Origin: Clostridiales bacterium
GTDB taxonomy: Bacteria > Bacillota > Clostridia > Oscillospirales > Oscillospiraceae
DNA length: 16,020 bases
NCBI GenBank assembly: GCA_012728025.1
Contig: JAAYFX010000004.1
Span: forward strand, 1 to 16,020
Direction: 5' to 3'
Part shown: positions 8,085 through 14,739 of the stretch, one piece after another
Layout of the letters: every line of letters starts with the position of its first letter
How positions within the stretch are numbered: position 1 is the stretch's first letter
The notes under the pieces: model-generated
Seen by the model: only the letters and a program-made list of their open reading frames with translations
Database searches by the model: none
What the model was told of the DNA's origin: nothing
Translations under genes and position numbers: made by a program

Positions 8085-8429
8085 ATGGAAAAATTTATAA
8101 AGAACCTTGAGCATGGGAAAATTCTTTCTCTTACAGAAGCCGTAGATTATATGCCCGGTCAGATAGTCAGCAAAACTCTGGCTCAAAATAAACACCGCAG
8201 CCTTACCCTCTTTGCCTTTGATAAAGGCGAGGAAATCAGCGCCCATGAATCCGATGGCGACGCCATGGTAATAGCCCTTGATGGTACGGGCAAGGTCACC
8301 ATTGAAGATACTGAGTATTTACTTTCTGGGGGCGACACCATAGTAATGCCTTCTAAAACACCTCATGCCGTATATGCTCAGGAGCGTTTTAAAATGTTGC
8401 TTATAGTTATTTTTCCGGAAAATAGGTAA
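8085..8429 (+). CDS. Small single-domain cupin protein
   Basis: A 114-residue protein with the length and pattern of a single cupin barrel. The first cupin motif is GEEISAHESDGDAMVIALDG (residues 48-67), with His54 and acidic residues Asp57/Asp59. The second is GDTIVMPSKTPHAV (83-96), with His94. Only one histidine is present in the first motif instead of the usual HxH, and Asp replaces Glu, so metal binding may be weak or altered. An ideal AGGAGG eight bases upstream fixes the start. Small cupins of this kind often occur as stress-related or sugar/small-molecule binding proteins. No function can be assigned here. The gene stands alone, converging on the DUF2284 gene through a shared terminator. 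Confidence 0.9.
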   Translation: MEKFIKNLEHGKILSLTEAVDYMPGQIVSKTLAQNKHRSLTLFAFDKGEEISAHESDGDAMVIALDGTGKVTIEDTEYLLSGGDTIVMPSKTPHAVYAQERFKMLLIVIFPENR

Positions 8430-8496
8430 AAGACTTATAAGCCTTGTTTTTCTATCTGCAACTTTTGTTTATCCTATTAATCATTGTTTTCTATAA

Positions 8497-8539
8497 AAAC
8501 AAGCCTAAAACCGGTATTAAATCGGCTTTAGGCTTGTTT
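8497..8539. terminator. Bidirectional terminator between convergent cupin and DUF2284 genes
   Basis: AAACAAGCCTAAA (8497-8509) and TTTAGGCTTGTTT (8527-8539) form a perfect 13-bp stem. It is extended after one A-C mismatch by CCG/CGG and two weaker pairs around a five-base loop. T-rich tracts follow on both strands (TTTCTTTATT rightward, TTTTTAT leftward). It is well placed to end both convergent transcripts. Confidence 0.88.
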
Positions 8540-8568
8540 CTTTATTAAAATAAGGTAAAACATTTTCC

Positions 8569-9120
8569 TTAGCCGCTAAATAAGGCTGCCATAGCCAAAT
8601 TATACTCCGGAAGCCCCTTCTGTGCCCATAAAAGCTCCATACCCAGCAATTCATTGGCGATAGCCGCAAGGTCAAAGCCAAAGGCAGAAAAAGAGTAACG
8701 CACTCTCTCCGGCTTTCGGCAGGGCAACCCCTCCGTACGTGTGCAGGAATCGCACTGCTCACAGCGTCCGGCCGCCAAAATTCGTGGGCTTGGGAAAAAC
8801 TGCTCCATTTTAAGCAGGGTATCCAGCATCTCTTTTTTGACTTTTCCGTATGTAGCAGAGCGCACTTTTTCAAGCTCTTGGGGTGAAGCGAGGGCAAGGC
8901 TTTTTTCCTCCTTGTCGTAAATAACTTTAACCCCTATTATATAGGCTGTTTTACAGCCTTTGAGATAATCTTCGGCAATGGGAATCTCCGGCGGACATGA
9001 CCAAACTCTGCCGTACTCCGGACAGCTACGACAGGCATCTATATATTTTTCCGGAAAACAATACTTTTCCAAAAGCTCCCTTACGGGGATTGATTGCACC
9101 TTAAGCTCCGTACTATACAT
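8569..9120 (-). CDS. DUF2284 cysteine-rich (predicted metal-binding) protein
   Basis: A 183-residue cytoplasmic protein that fits the DUF2284 family. The N-terminal part carries CRSCPEYGRVWSCPP (Cys30, Cys33, Cys42, with Cys21 before it). The C-terminal part carries CEQCDSCTRTEGLPC (Cys120, Cys123, Cys126, Cys134), followed by a conserved-looking KPERVRYSFSAFGFDL. This many ordered cysteines suggests iron-sulfur or zinc binding, but family function is not established. The ATG has a GAGGGG site six bases upstream. A possible promoter (TATAAT on the minus strand, 9192-9197) and dyads lie upstream, so it appears to be transcribed separately from the diguanylate cyclase gene behind it. Confidence 0.88.
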   Translation of the reverse strand: MYSTELKVQSIPVRELLEKYCFPEKYIDACRSCPEYGRVWSCPPEIPIAEDYLKGCKTAYIIGVKVIYDKEEKSLALASPQELEKVRSATYGKVKKEMLDTLLKMEQFFPSPRILAAGRCEQCDSCTRTEGLPCRKPERVRYSFSAFGFDLAAIANELLGMELLWAQKGLPEYNLAMAALFSG

Positions 9121-9134
9121 GGCTTACCCCTCAC

Positions 9135-9149
9135 CCTAATGTAATTAGG
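9135..9149. repeat. CCTAAT-GTA-ATTAGG palindrome before DUF2284 gene
   Basis: A perfect 6-bp inverted repeat with a three-base centre lies 15 bases upstream of the DUF2284 start codon. On that gene's strand it lies just upstream of the GAGGGG ribosome binding site. It may be an operator or small leader hairpin. Confidence 0.35.
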
Positions 9150-9191
9150 TTTTCATAATGCTCGGAATATATCTGTGTCTGTTTTGAAGGC

Positions 9192-9222
9192 ATTATATCA
9201 AAAGAGCGAACGATTGATATAA
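9192..9222 (-). promoter_or_regulatory. Candidate DUF2284 promoter inside a 9-bp-arm inverted repeat
   Basis: TTATATCAA (9193-9201) and TTGATATAA (9214-9222) are perfect inverted repeats separated by 12 bases. On the minus strand the left arm contains most of a consensus -10, TATAAT (9192-9197), about 70 bases before the DUF2284 start. No good -35 sits at the right distance, which would fit an activator-dependent promoter or a repressor site over the core. The orientation (ATCAA then TTGAT) is opposite to an FNR box, so FNR is not proposed. Confidence 0.4.
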
Positions 9223-9258
9223 ATGGTAGCTGGAACAAATTTTGCAATTGCACTTAGT

Positions 9259-10233
9259 CTATTCTCTTATGAATTCAGATGTGACCAAGCAGTTTTTTCC
9301 CATTTCCTTTGCCCTGTAAAGCAGCTTATCCAACTGGTCGATAAGGTCTGTATATTGGAAGCTGTGGCATTTGTCGCAGTCTATGTAAATAAGTCCGGCA
9401 CTGAAGGTCACCGGTTGGCGCAGCAAGCCGGAAAAGCGAAGTTTAAGCTCCTTTTTTATACGGTTTATTATTTTGCTTGCGTTTTTAATATCGGTATTTA
9501 AAAAAATAAAAACAAATTCCTCCCCTCCATAGCGACCCAAAATGTCCTCTGAACGGATTATCCTACGAGATATTTCGGAAAAAGTATTTAGAACTTCGTC
9601 CCCTGTTATATGTCCATAAAAATCATTTATCTTTTTAAAATCATCAAAATCTGTCATACATATTGTGAAGGATTCTTTGCTATCTGGCCTGCCAAGTCTG
9701 TTGATGTGTTCAGCTAAGGTGTATTTATTAAGAGTCTGGGTGGCAAGGTCAAGCTTTAAGCGCTCTAAAAGGCCGGCCTCTCTTATTTTATACACACTTA
9801 TGTCCTCAAAAGACAAAAGGGCATAGGTCACCCCTTTTGACTCCAATTTAGACGCACAAACACGAAACCACCTTATTTGCTTTTGACCGGATGGGGATAC
9901 TGTGAATTTATATTCAACGCAGTTATTGGGCGTCAAATCTTCATAAGCGCTTTTGATAAGCTTTCTTATTTGACAGCGTTCACACTCATCCCTCTGCCCA
10001 CAGGCAAAAGCTTCCTTATCTGTGCCGCATTTAAGTGCACTTGAAAGTGAAATTTCATTAAAATCATTCTTTTGGAAGGCGGAATACCCGATAGATGATT
10101 TGTTTGAATATATAACTCTCATATCCTTATTTACAAGCATAAGTCCTGTTGGGAGCAGGTCTAAGGCCCCTTCGGGAAAATTGTCCCCATCTTTTATTAT
10201 GCAGTCATCGCTGTTAAACCTAGGAGCCACCAA
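9259..10233 (-). CDS. Diguanylate cyclase with N-terminal PAS-like domain
   Basis: A 324-residue protein that would make cyclic di-GMP from two GTP. The C-terminal domain (about 160-324) has the active-site motif RYGGEEF (GGEEF at 236-240). An intact inhibitory I-site RSED (227-230) lies exactly five residues before it, predicting product feedback. The DFDDFKKIND and GHITGDEVL segments typical of GGDEF domains are present. Residues 20-150 look like a PAS sensor, with a cysteine-rich insert (Cys69, Cys78, Cys84, Cys87). No membrane helices are evident, so it is probably cytoplasmic. The start used is TTG (10231-10233) with AGGTG upstream; the next codon, GTG, is an equally plausible start. A near-consensus promoter at 10517-10545 reads toward it with a leader of roughly 275 bases. 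Confidence 0.93.
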   Translation of the reverse strand: MVAPRFNSDDCIIKDGDNFPEGALDLLPTGLMLVNKDMRVIYSNKSSIGYSAFQKNDFNEISLSSALKCGTDKEAFACGQRDECERCQIRKLIKSAYEDLTPNNCVEYKFTVSPSGQKQIRWFRVCASKLESKGVTYALLSFEDISVYKIREAGLLERLKLDLATQTLNKYTLAEHINRLGRPDSKESFTICMTDFDDFKKINDFYGHITGDEVLNTFSEISRRIIRSEDILGRYGGEEFVFIFLNTDIKNASKIINRIKKELKLRFSGLLRQPVTFSAGLIYIDCDKCHSFQYTDLIDQLDKLLYRAKEMGKNCLVTSEFIRE

Positions 10234-10480
10234 TTATCACCTGCCACTATTATCTATATCATCTATTTATCCGGCTCTATGCATATATTGTTCACATAGC
10301 TTTGCAATAAATGCATAAAACACTGGGTATTCTAAATAAAGGAGAATGTATTGGGCATGCTTGTTATGTGTATCGTAAATATTTTCAGGTATGGTATTAT
10401 ATAAAAAAACTTTAATTATCCTTAGGATATAATTTATAATATCAGTATTATATTACATAAATAGTCAAAAAAGAGAAAAA

Positions 10481-10516
10481 ATTAATATATACATACTTAA
10501 TGATGTATATATTAAT
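10481..10516. repeat. 14-bp perfect inverted repeat, probable operator
   Basis: ATTAATATATACAT (10481-10494) and ATGTATATATTAAT (10503-10516) are exact inverted repeats with an 8-base spacer. They directly abut the -10 of the leftward promoter at 10517-10545 and would cover its transcription start. The TATACAT half-site recurs at the start of the small Xre gene (10575-10581), which suggests binding by that regulator. Confidence 0.65.
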
Positions 10517-10545
10517 ATTATAAACCACTATATAGGTTAAGTCAA
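10517..10545 (-). promoter_or_regulatory. Near-consensus leftward promoter (TTGACT-N17-TATAAT)
   Basis: On the minus strand TTGACT (10545-10540) and TATAAT (10522-10517) are separated by exactly 17 bases. This is the best sigma-A type match in the window. It reads toward the diguanylate cyclase gene, giving a leader of about 275 bases. The adjacent inverted repeat would make it repressible. Confidence 0.7.
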
Positions 10546-10574
10546 TACGCCTAAATGGTGTGTGTTAAAATCCT

Positions 10575-10596
10575 TATACATCTAAAGGGGTGTATA
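10575..10596 (+). promoter_or_regulatory. Stem around the ribosome binding site of the small Xre gene
   Basis: TATACATC (10575-10582) can pair with GGTGTATA (10589-10596), allowing one G-U pair, with TAAAGG as loop. The ribosome binding site AAAGGGG (10584-10590) lies in the loop and upper stem, seven bases before the ATG at 10598. The TATACA/TGTATA dyad also matches half-sites further upstream, so it could act as an operator, a translational control element or both. Confidence 0.4.
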
Positions 10597-10597
10597 T

Positions 10598-10954
10598 ATG
10601 AAAAAATATAACGAAATTCTACGTGATTTGCGCGAGGATTTAGACCTTACACAAACAAACATTGCCTCACTCCTTACAACTACGCAACAGCACTACTCAA
10701 GATATGAGACGGGTGAATACGAATTGCCAATACGCCATCTTATCACCCTATCGGATTTTTACATGGTTTCGGTTGATTATATTCTGGGCAGGACAAAATA
10801 TAAAGATACTTTGGATAGCCTAAACAGGCAGCTAACCAAAGATATTACGGTTGGAGAGCTTATTTCGGACATATTCCGCTTGAATGAGCATAGCCGCCTG
10901 TCTGTCATAGAATATGTTCAGCTCCAGAAGCTAAAGAACTCGCAAATAAAATAA
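10598..10954 (+). CDS. Small Xre-family helix-turn-helix regulator
   Basis: A 118-residue DNA-binding protein. Residues 8-64 form a full Cro/C1-type helix-turn-helix: LREDLDLTQTNIASLL, the recognition segment TTQQHYSRYETGEYELP, and the typical tail FYMVSVDYILGRT. The remaining 50 residues are a short helical region probably used for dimerisation. The ATG is preceded by AAAGGGG seven bases upstream. The gene stands alone: it is divergent from the diguanylate cyclase and ends at a strong two-way terminator. Repeats carrying TATACA half-sites overlap its own leader and the leftward promoter, so autoregulation plus control of the leftward transcript is likely. This type is common in both chromosomes and mobile elements. 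No element genes are seen beside it. Confidence 0.92.
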   Translation: MKKYNEILRDLREDLDLTQTNIASLLTTTQQHYSRYETGEYELPIRHLITLSDFYMVSVDYILGRTKYKDTLDSLNRQLTKDITVGELISDIFRLNEHSRLSVIEYVQLQKLKNSQIK

Positions 10955-10962
10955 AAAAGCAA

Positions 10963-10999
10963 TCTCAGCGCCGCATCATTATTTTGATTGGCGCTGAGA
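10963..10999. terminator. Bidirectional terminator after small Xre gene and flavoprotein cluster
   Basis: TCTCAGCGCC (10963-10972) and GGCGCTGAGA (10990-10999) form a perfect 10-bp GC-rich stem, with a possible extra ATCA/TGAT pairing inside the loop. The minus strand continues into GCTTTTTTATTTT and the plus strand into CTTATTTTAATT. It ends the Xre gene on one side and the leftward cluster ending at 11043 on the other. Confidence 0.92.
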
Positions 11000-11042
11000 C
11001 TTATTTTAATTATTCAGTTTGCCCAGAGCATGAAACAGGCGG

Positions 11043-11972
11043 CTATTTCAAACCGTTGGCTTCAAGGTTTAAGCGGTAAGCCTTAAGCTCTGTAAATATC
11101 TCCTGCTTGAAGGGATTGCGCTTTAGCTTCACTATGCGGTATACCTCATAGACAAACACAGCAAAATTAAAGGCAAGAGCAATAGCACTTAAAGTTGTCC
11201 ATGCGGCAGGGTTATAAGTTGCGGTAATGCTTAGGGCGGGCATGGCCTGATAATCCACCGCCAGAGAAAACATTCCGAACAAGGCCAATGTCTGGGCTCT
11301 GTGCTGGAGCCAAATGCCTCTTTTTATAAAAAGCTCCGCCACTGTGCAGGAAACAAGCAGGGCAATGCCCGCATACATGGCACGGGTGGAAATACAGTTG
11401 TAGCAATAGGCGGCATTCCAAAGGTCATAAGCTATAATCCAGAACCAAAGCTGGTCAGGCCAAACCATATCCCGAGATTTTGTTTTGGAAACTCTTATGC
11501 CCATCCAGCCTGTGAGGGTAAGCAGCAAAAACACTCCCGCCAAGGCATTGAGAATATTCCAAGGCCCTCCCAGAAGGGTAAGCCCCGCCTCGTCCACTGT
11601 AAGAGTTTTGAAGTTCATAAAAACCTCAATATCTCTGTAAATGGCCTCGACAATATTTATTGCCAGAATAGCCAAGGGGAAATAGAAGGTAAATTTCTTG
11701 TTTCCCACCTTTGTGTAGCGAATAAGCATAAAGCCCAAAACACCGACCAAAGCCGAGAAAGTTTTTATAACACCGAACCATGTCTTGCTGGAGGGGCTAT
11801 TTACATAGTTCATTGCGATTAGAGCAACTAAAACCACAGGAACCACACAGTAAAAAACTATCGCAGCCCACTTAGAGCGCCTAGTTAGTTCATTTAGCAG
11901 AATAAGCGCCAAAACCATTACCAGAAATGCGGCTATTGTTATGAGAGAATAGCCTTGAAAGAAAAATCCCAT
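11043..11972 (-). CDS. Polytopic membrane protein, paralogue of the one at 14740-15558
   Basis: A 309-residue integral membrane protein with eight or nine predicted helices (for example near residues 9-28, 35-54, 66-85, 95-112, 136-158, 174-192, 198-216 and 258-280) and a basic C terminus. The motifs NIVEA (106-110, with Asp114 after it) and WIIAYDLWN (178-186) recur in the membrane protein that starts the cluster (NILEA, WIIAYTIWN) at similar spacing. The two therefore appear homologous. It may belong to the DUF5692 group, recalled from memory and not checked. A YCYNC pair of cysteines (190, 193) follows the second motif and is absent from the partner. AGAGGAA before the ATG supports the start. 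It follows the ferredoxin reductase gene by 35 bases and precedes the terminator. A membrane anchor, quinone/haem site or substrate channel for the redox enzymes is inference. Confidence 0.85.
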   Translation of the reverse strand: MGFFFQGYSLITIAAFLVMVLALILLNELTRRSKWAAIVFYCVVPVVLVALIAMNYVNSPSSKTWFGVIKTFSALVGVLGFMLIRYTKVGNKKFTFYFPLAILAINIVEAIYRDIEVFMNFKTLTVDEAGLTLLGGPWNILNALAGVFLLLTLTGWMGIRVSKTKSRDMVWPDQLWFWIIAYDLWNAAYCYNCISTRAMYAGIALLVSCTVAELFIKRGIWLQHRAQTLALFGMFSLAVDYQAMPALSITATYNPAAWTTLSAIALAFNFAVFVYEVYRIVKLKRNPFKQEIFTELKAYRLNLEANGLK

Positions 11973-12007
11973 ATTGTTATTCCTCTTTTCCTAAAAATCA
12001 CATTTGT

Positions 12008-13174
12008 TTACAGCCCGATTTCAATATCGCTTATGGGATAAGCCTTGCAGGAGTGGATATAGCCAAACTTTTCATCCGCCATGCGCAGCATGATTCCCTT
12101 TGACAAAAACACACGTCCGGAAATAAGCTTCACACGGCAAAGGCTGCATTCCCCGCTGCGGCAGCAGACATTCACACGCACACCCGAGCGTTCTAAAGAC
12201 GTAAGAATGGATTCATTGGCCTTGGCTTCGATGACCTTATCACCAACGGTTAGCTTAAAGACCTCCTGACCGCTAAGTTCCTTGGGCCAGCCGTCCTCCT
12301 GCTCAATGTCACGCCTTGCGCCGAACATTTCACGACGGATGCGCTTTTCGGGAATGCCCATGGCTTCAAGCTCTTTTTTGCAGAAATCATTCATCACCTG
12401 AGGGCCGCAGATGTAATAGGTGGCCTCGTTTATATCAGAAACAAGCTTTGAAATAAGCTTTCCGTCGATAAAGCCCTTCTCCCCTGTCCAGCTGTCTCCT
12501 TCGTCGGAAACAACAAGATGATAGGAGAAGTTTGGAAATTCCTTGGCATAGGCAGACAGTTCCTCATGGAACAAGGCGGCCTTTACGCTGCGGCAACCGT
12601 AAAGCATGGTCACCTGACGGTCCAGATGGGCCTCGAGTATTTCCCTGAGCATACTCATAAAAGGAGTTATGCCGCTGCCGCCGGCAAGAAAGACCGAGTG
12701 CTTTTTATGAAACACCGGCTGGAAGCGAAACACTCCGGCAGGGCCGTTTGCAGAAAACTCATCCCCAACCTTTACCTTATCAAGCAGGTAATCCGAAACA
12801 AAACCACCCTCTGTTCTGGCGACAGTAATGTCATAATAGGCTCTCTGGCGGGGGGATGAGCTGATGCTGTATGGGCGGCTGGTTCTCACGCCCTCGATTT
12901 CCGTAAAGATATTTATATACTGACCTGCCTCAAAAGGAGGCAAATAGCCGGTTTTTGAGCTTAAGCGCAGGGTTTTAGCGTTTTTACCTGTATCGAAAAT
13001 AGCGCTTACAACAAGGGAAAGCTCCTTTGCGTGAAGCTGGGCTATGCGGGTTCCCGGCTCTTTGCCAAGGGACATTTTGTCCGGAGATACCTTCCGTGTA
13101 ATACGAATATCCTCTAAAACCTCTTTGCCGTAAACGAGAGTTCCGATTAGGGTGTCTTTAATTGTTTTTGCCAT
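12008..13174 (-). CDS. NAD(P)H:flavin reductase fused to [2Fe-2S] ferredoxin
   Basis: A 388-residue electron-transfer protein. After about 50 N-terminal residues comes a ferredoxin-reductase type FAD domain (RPYSISS, 100-106). A nicotinamide-binding domain follows (AGGSGITP, 164-171; CGPQVM, 256-261). The C-terminal domain (about 305-388) is a plant-type [2Fe-2S] ferredoxin with ligands Cys338, Cys343, Cys346 and Cys376 (C-x4-C-x2-C-x29-C). It should move electrons from NAD(P)H through FAD to the iron-sulfur cluster and then to a partner. The start lies two bases after the stop of the flavoprotein gene, and its GAGGTG site sits inside that gene's last codons, so the two are translationally coupled. 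The coupled flavoprotein is the obvious electron partner. Direction and partner are inferred. Confidence 0.94.
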   Translation of the reverse strand: MAKTIKDTLIGTLVYGKEVLEDIRITRKVSPDKMSLGKEPGTRIAQLHAKELSLVVSAIFDTGKNAKTLRLSSKTGYLPPFEAGQYINIFTEIEGVRTSRPYSISSSPRQRAYYDITVARTEGGFVSDYLLDKVKVGDEFSANGPAGVFRFQPVFHKKHSVFLAGGSGITPFMSMLREILEAHLDRQVTMLYGCRSVKAALFHEELSAYAKEFPNFSYHLVVSDEGDSWTGEKGFIDGKLISKLVSDINEATYYICGPQVMNDFCKKELEAMGIPEKRIRREMFGARRDIEQEDGWPKELSGQEVFKLTVGDKVIEAKANESILTSLERSGVRVNVCCRSGECSLCRVKLISGRVFLSKGIMLRMADEKFGYIHSCKAYPISDIEIGL

Positions 13175-13176
13175 AT

Positions 13177-14706
13177 TTACACCTCACTTGCAAGGCTGGT
13201 TGCCACCTTGTCCGCAAACATATAGTTGGGTCCGAAGCCGCAGGCATTAACCCAGCCGCTGGCAAACTCCAGATTGGGTATCATGCTCTCCGCAGGGAAG
13301 AAAAACACAGAGGACATTACGTCCTGCTCATAACCGTAGATGGCACCGCCGGGGTGACCTAGATAACGCATATGGGTAAGGGGAGTTGCAATTTCCATCT
13401 CCTCAATGTGCTCACTAAAGCCCGGATACATTTTTTCAAGCCGCTCTACAATCCGTCTGCCGGCCTCATACTTCTTTTCATAATACTGCTCGGGGGTAAG
13501 TTTTTCCCACTCCTCACCGTATTGAAGGGTTCCGGCAGTTATTATGCTGGTGCCGGCAGGAGATATGCTGGGGTCGTCCACTGTGTAGCAGGTGGCCACA
13601 AGGGGGTCATTTTCAGGAAGAAGCTTGTATGCGTCCTTAAAGTCCTCGTTGGCATTCAGGCTTTCATAGTTTAGTGTAAAGGAGGTTGTAAAGCCAATCT
13701 CCTCAGGAGTGCAGTCAAGTCCTATAAAACAGGTGATGGCAGAGATGCCCACAGTGTAGGGCTTTAAATATTCCCTTGCGCTTTCAGGTATATCTTTTTC
13801 ATCAAGCAGGGCGCCATAGGTTGCCAAGGGAGAAATGTTGGATACAATTTTCTTTGCCCTGTATTCCTCGCCATTTTCATCTATAATTCCGACTGCCTTA
13901 CCGTTTTCTATGATAATGCGCTCCACACCGCAGTTTAGTCTTACCACTCCGCCCATACGGCCAACAGCTTCCATAATGGCCTGATTCATAACCATGGAAG
14001 TTCCCTTTAAATAGAAGGGCTTGTCTTCCATATATATATTCGTGCATTTGGCAAGAATTGACCAAGGGAAGCGAGAGGGAGGCATTCCCATAAAGCACCA
14101 ATAGGCGCTGAGAGCAAGCTGAAGCTTAGGTGCTTTGAAAAATTCGTCAAGCACTTCCTGAGTACTTTTAAGGGCGTATTTTGCAAGGGTGGGATAAAGC
14201 TTCGGAAAGCCAAGTTTCATGATGGTCTTTTTTACAGCCCCAGGCTCGTCGGTGCTTTGGGCGCTTTTCTCGGCAAAGGCTGCCGATTCGGCGCAAAAGG
14301 AGTATACTGTTTCAAAATAGCGGAGTATGGCATCTTTCTCCTGCGGGAATTCCTTACACAGATGTGCCTCACATTCTTTGCGGTCAGCAGGCAGAGATAT
14401 ACCGGTTCCGTCGGGGAAGTTAACACGAAACAGTTCTTTAATCTCCACCCATTCGATTTGCTCTTCTATACCATAGCGGCGAAACTGCTCACGCAGGGGG
14501 CCGGGCTTTTCCGGTGTTCCCATACTGCTTAACTGATGCAGGGCAACCTCGAATTCAAAGCGCCCGCGGCAAAAGCTTGTTCCGCATCCGCCAGGGATAT
14601 TATGTCTTTCAAATAAGATAACTTTCTTGCCCTTTTCAGCAAGGGTGGCGGCGGCGGCAAGTCCCCCGTTACCGGCGCCGATTACAATGACGTCATAATT
14701 TTGCAT
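13177..14706 (-). CDS. FAD-dependent oxidoreductase of the CrtISO/phytoene desaturase-like group
   Basis: A 509-residue flavoprotein. The N-terminal Rossmann motif is VIVIGAGNGGLAAA (7-20), with Glu33 closing the dinucleotide fold and PGGCGTSF after it. This pattern is typical of carotenoid isomerase, phytoene desaturase and retinol saturase relatives. Near the C terminus, GGAIYGYEQD and FASGWVNACGFGPNY resemble the second FAD-contact region of that group, although the usual PGGG is not intact. Family members oxidise, isomerise or saturate C=C bonds in hydrophobic molecules. No carotenoid synthesis genes lie nearby, so a carotenoid role is not supported. AGGAGG precedes the ATG. The gene is coupled to the NAD(P)H reductase-ferredoxin gene and flanked by two related membrane proteins, which suggests reduction of a membrane-soluble substrate. 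The substrate is unknown. Confidence 0.9.
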   Translation of the reverse strand: MQNYDVIVIGAGNGGLAAAATLAEKGKKVILFERHNIPGGCGTSFCRGRFEFEVALHQLSSMGTPEKPGPLREQFRRYGIEEQIEWVEIKELFRVNFPDGTGISLPADRKECEAHLCKEFPQEKDAILRYFETVYSFCAESAAFAEKSAQSTDEPGAVKKTIMKLGFPKLYPTLAKYALKSTQEVLDEFFKAPKLQLALSAYWCFMGMPPSRFPWSILAKCTNIYMEDKPFYLKGTSMVMNQAIMEAVGRMGGVVRLNCGVERIIIENGKAVGIIDENGEEYRAKKIVSNISPLATYGALLDEKDIPESAREYLKPYTVGISAITCFIGLDCTPEEIGFTTSFTLNYESLNANEDFKDAYKLLPENDPLVATCYTVDDPSISPAGTSIITAGTLQYGEEWEKLTPEQYYEKKYEAGRRIVERLEKMYPGFSEHIEEMEIATPLTHMRYLGHPGGAIYGYEQDVMSSVFFFPAESMIPNLEFASGWVNACGFGPNYMFADKVATSLASEV

Positions 14707-14739
14707 TAAGAACCTCCTAGCTCTAAGTTATACTGCTTT

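Larger units (their letters stand above)
10234..10597. other. AT-rich regulatory intergenic region between divergent genes
   Basis: This 364-base gene-free stretch separates the diguanylate cyclase (leftward) from the small Xre gene (rightward). It holds a strong leftward promoter, a 14-bp inverted repeat, a pair of 14-base direct repeats and a stem around the Xre ribosome binding site. A possible 17-codon reading frame (10351-10404, +, TTG start, AAAGGAG six bases upstream) is too short to call with confidence. I saw no cyclic di-GMP riboswitch consensus by eye. Confidence 0.6.

Noticed and set aside
9193..9222. FNR/CRP-like box (TTGAT...ATCAA)
   Set aside because: The arms are in the reverse order (ATCAA then TTGAT) and 12 bases apart, unlike TTGAT-N4-ATCAA.
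10234..10510. Cyclic di-GMP or other riboswitch in the leader of the diguanylate cyclase
   Set aside because: No recognised consensus core was found by eye in this very AT-rich stretch. A covariance-model search would be decisive.
11301..11822. 173-codon plus-strand reading frame
   Set aside because: It lies entirely antisense to the membrane protein gene, has no ribosome binding site or protein-like composition, and is a shadow frame.
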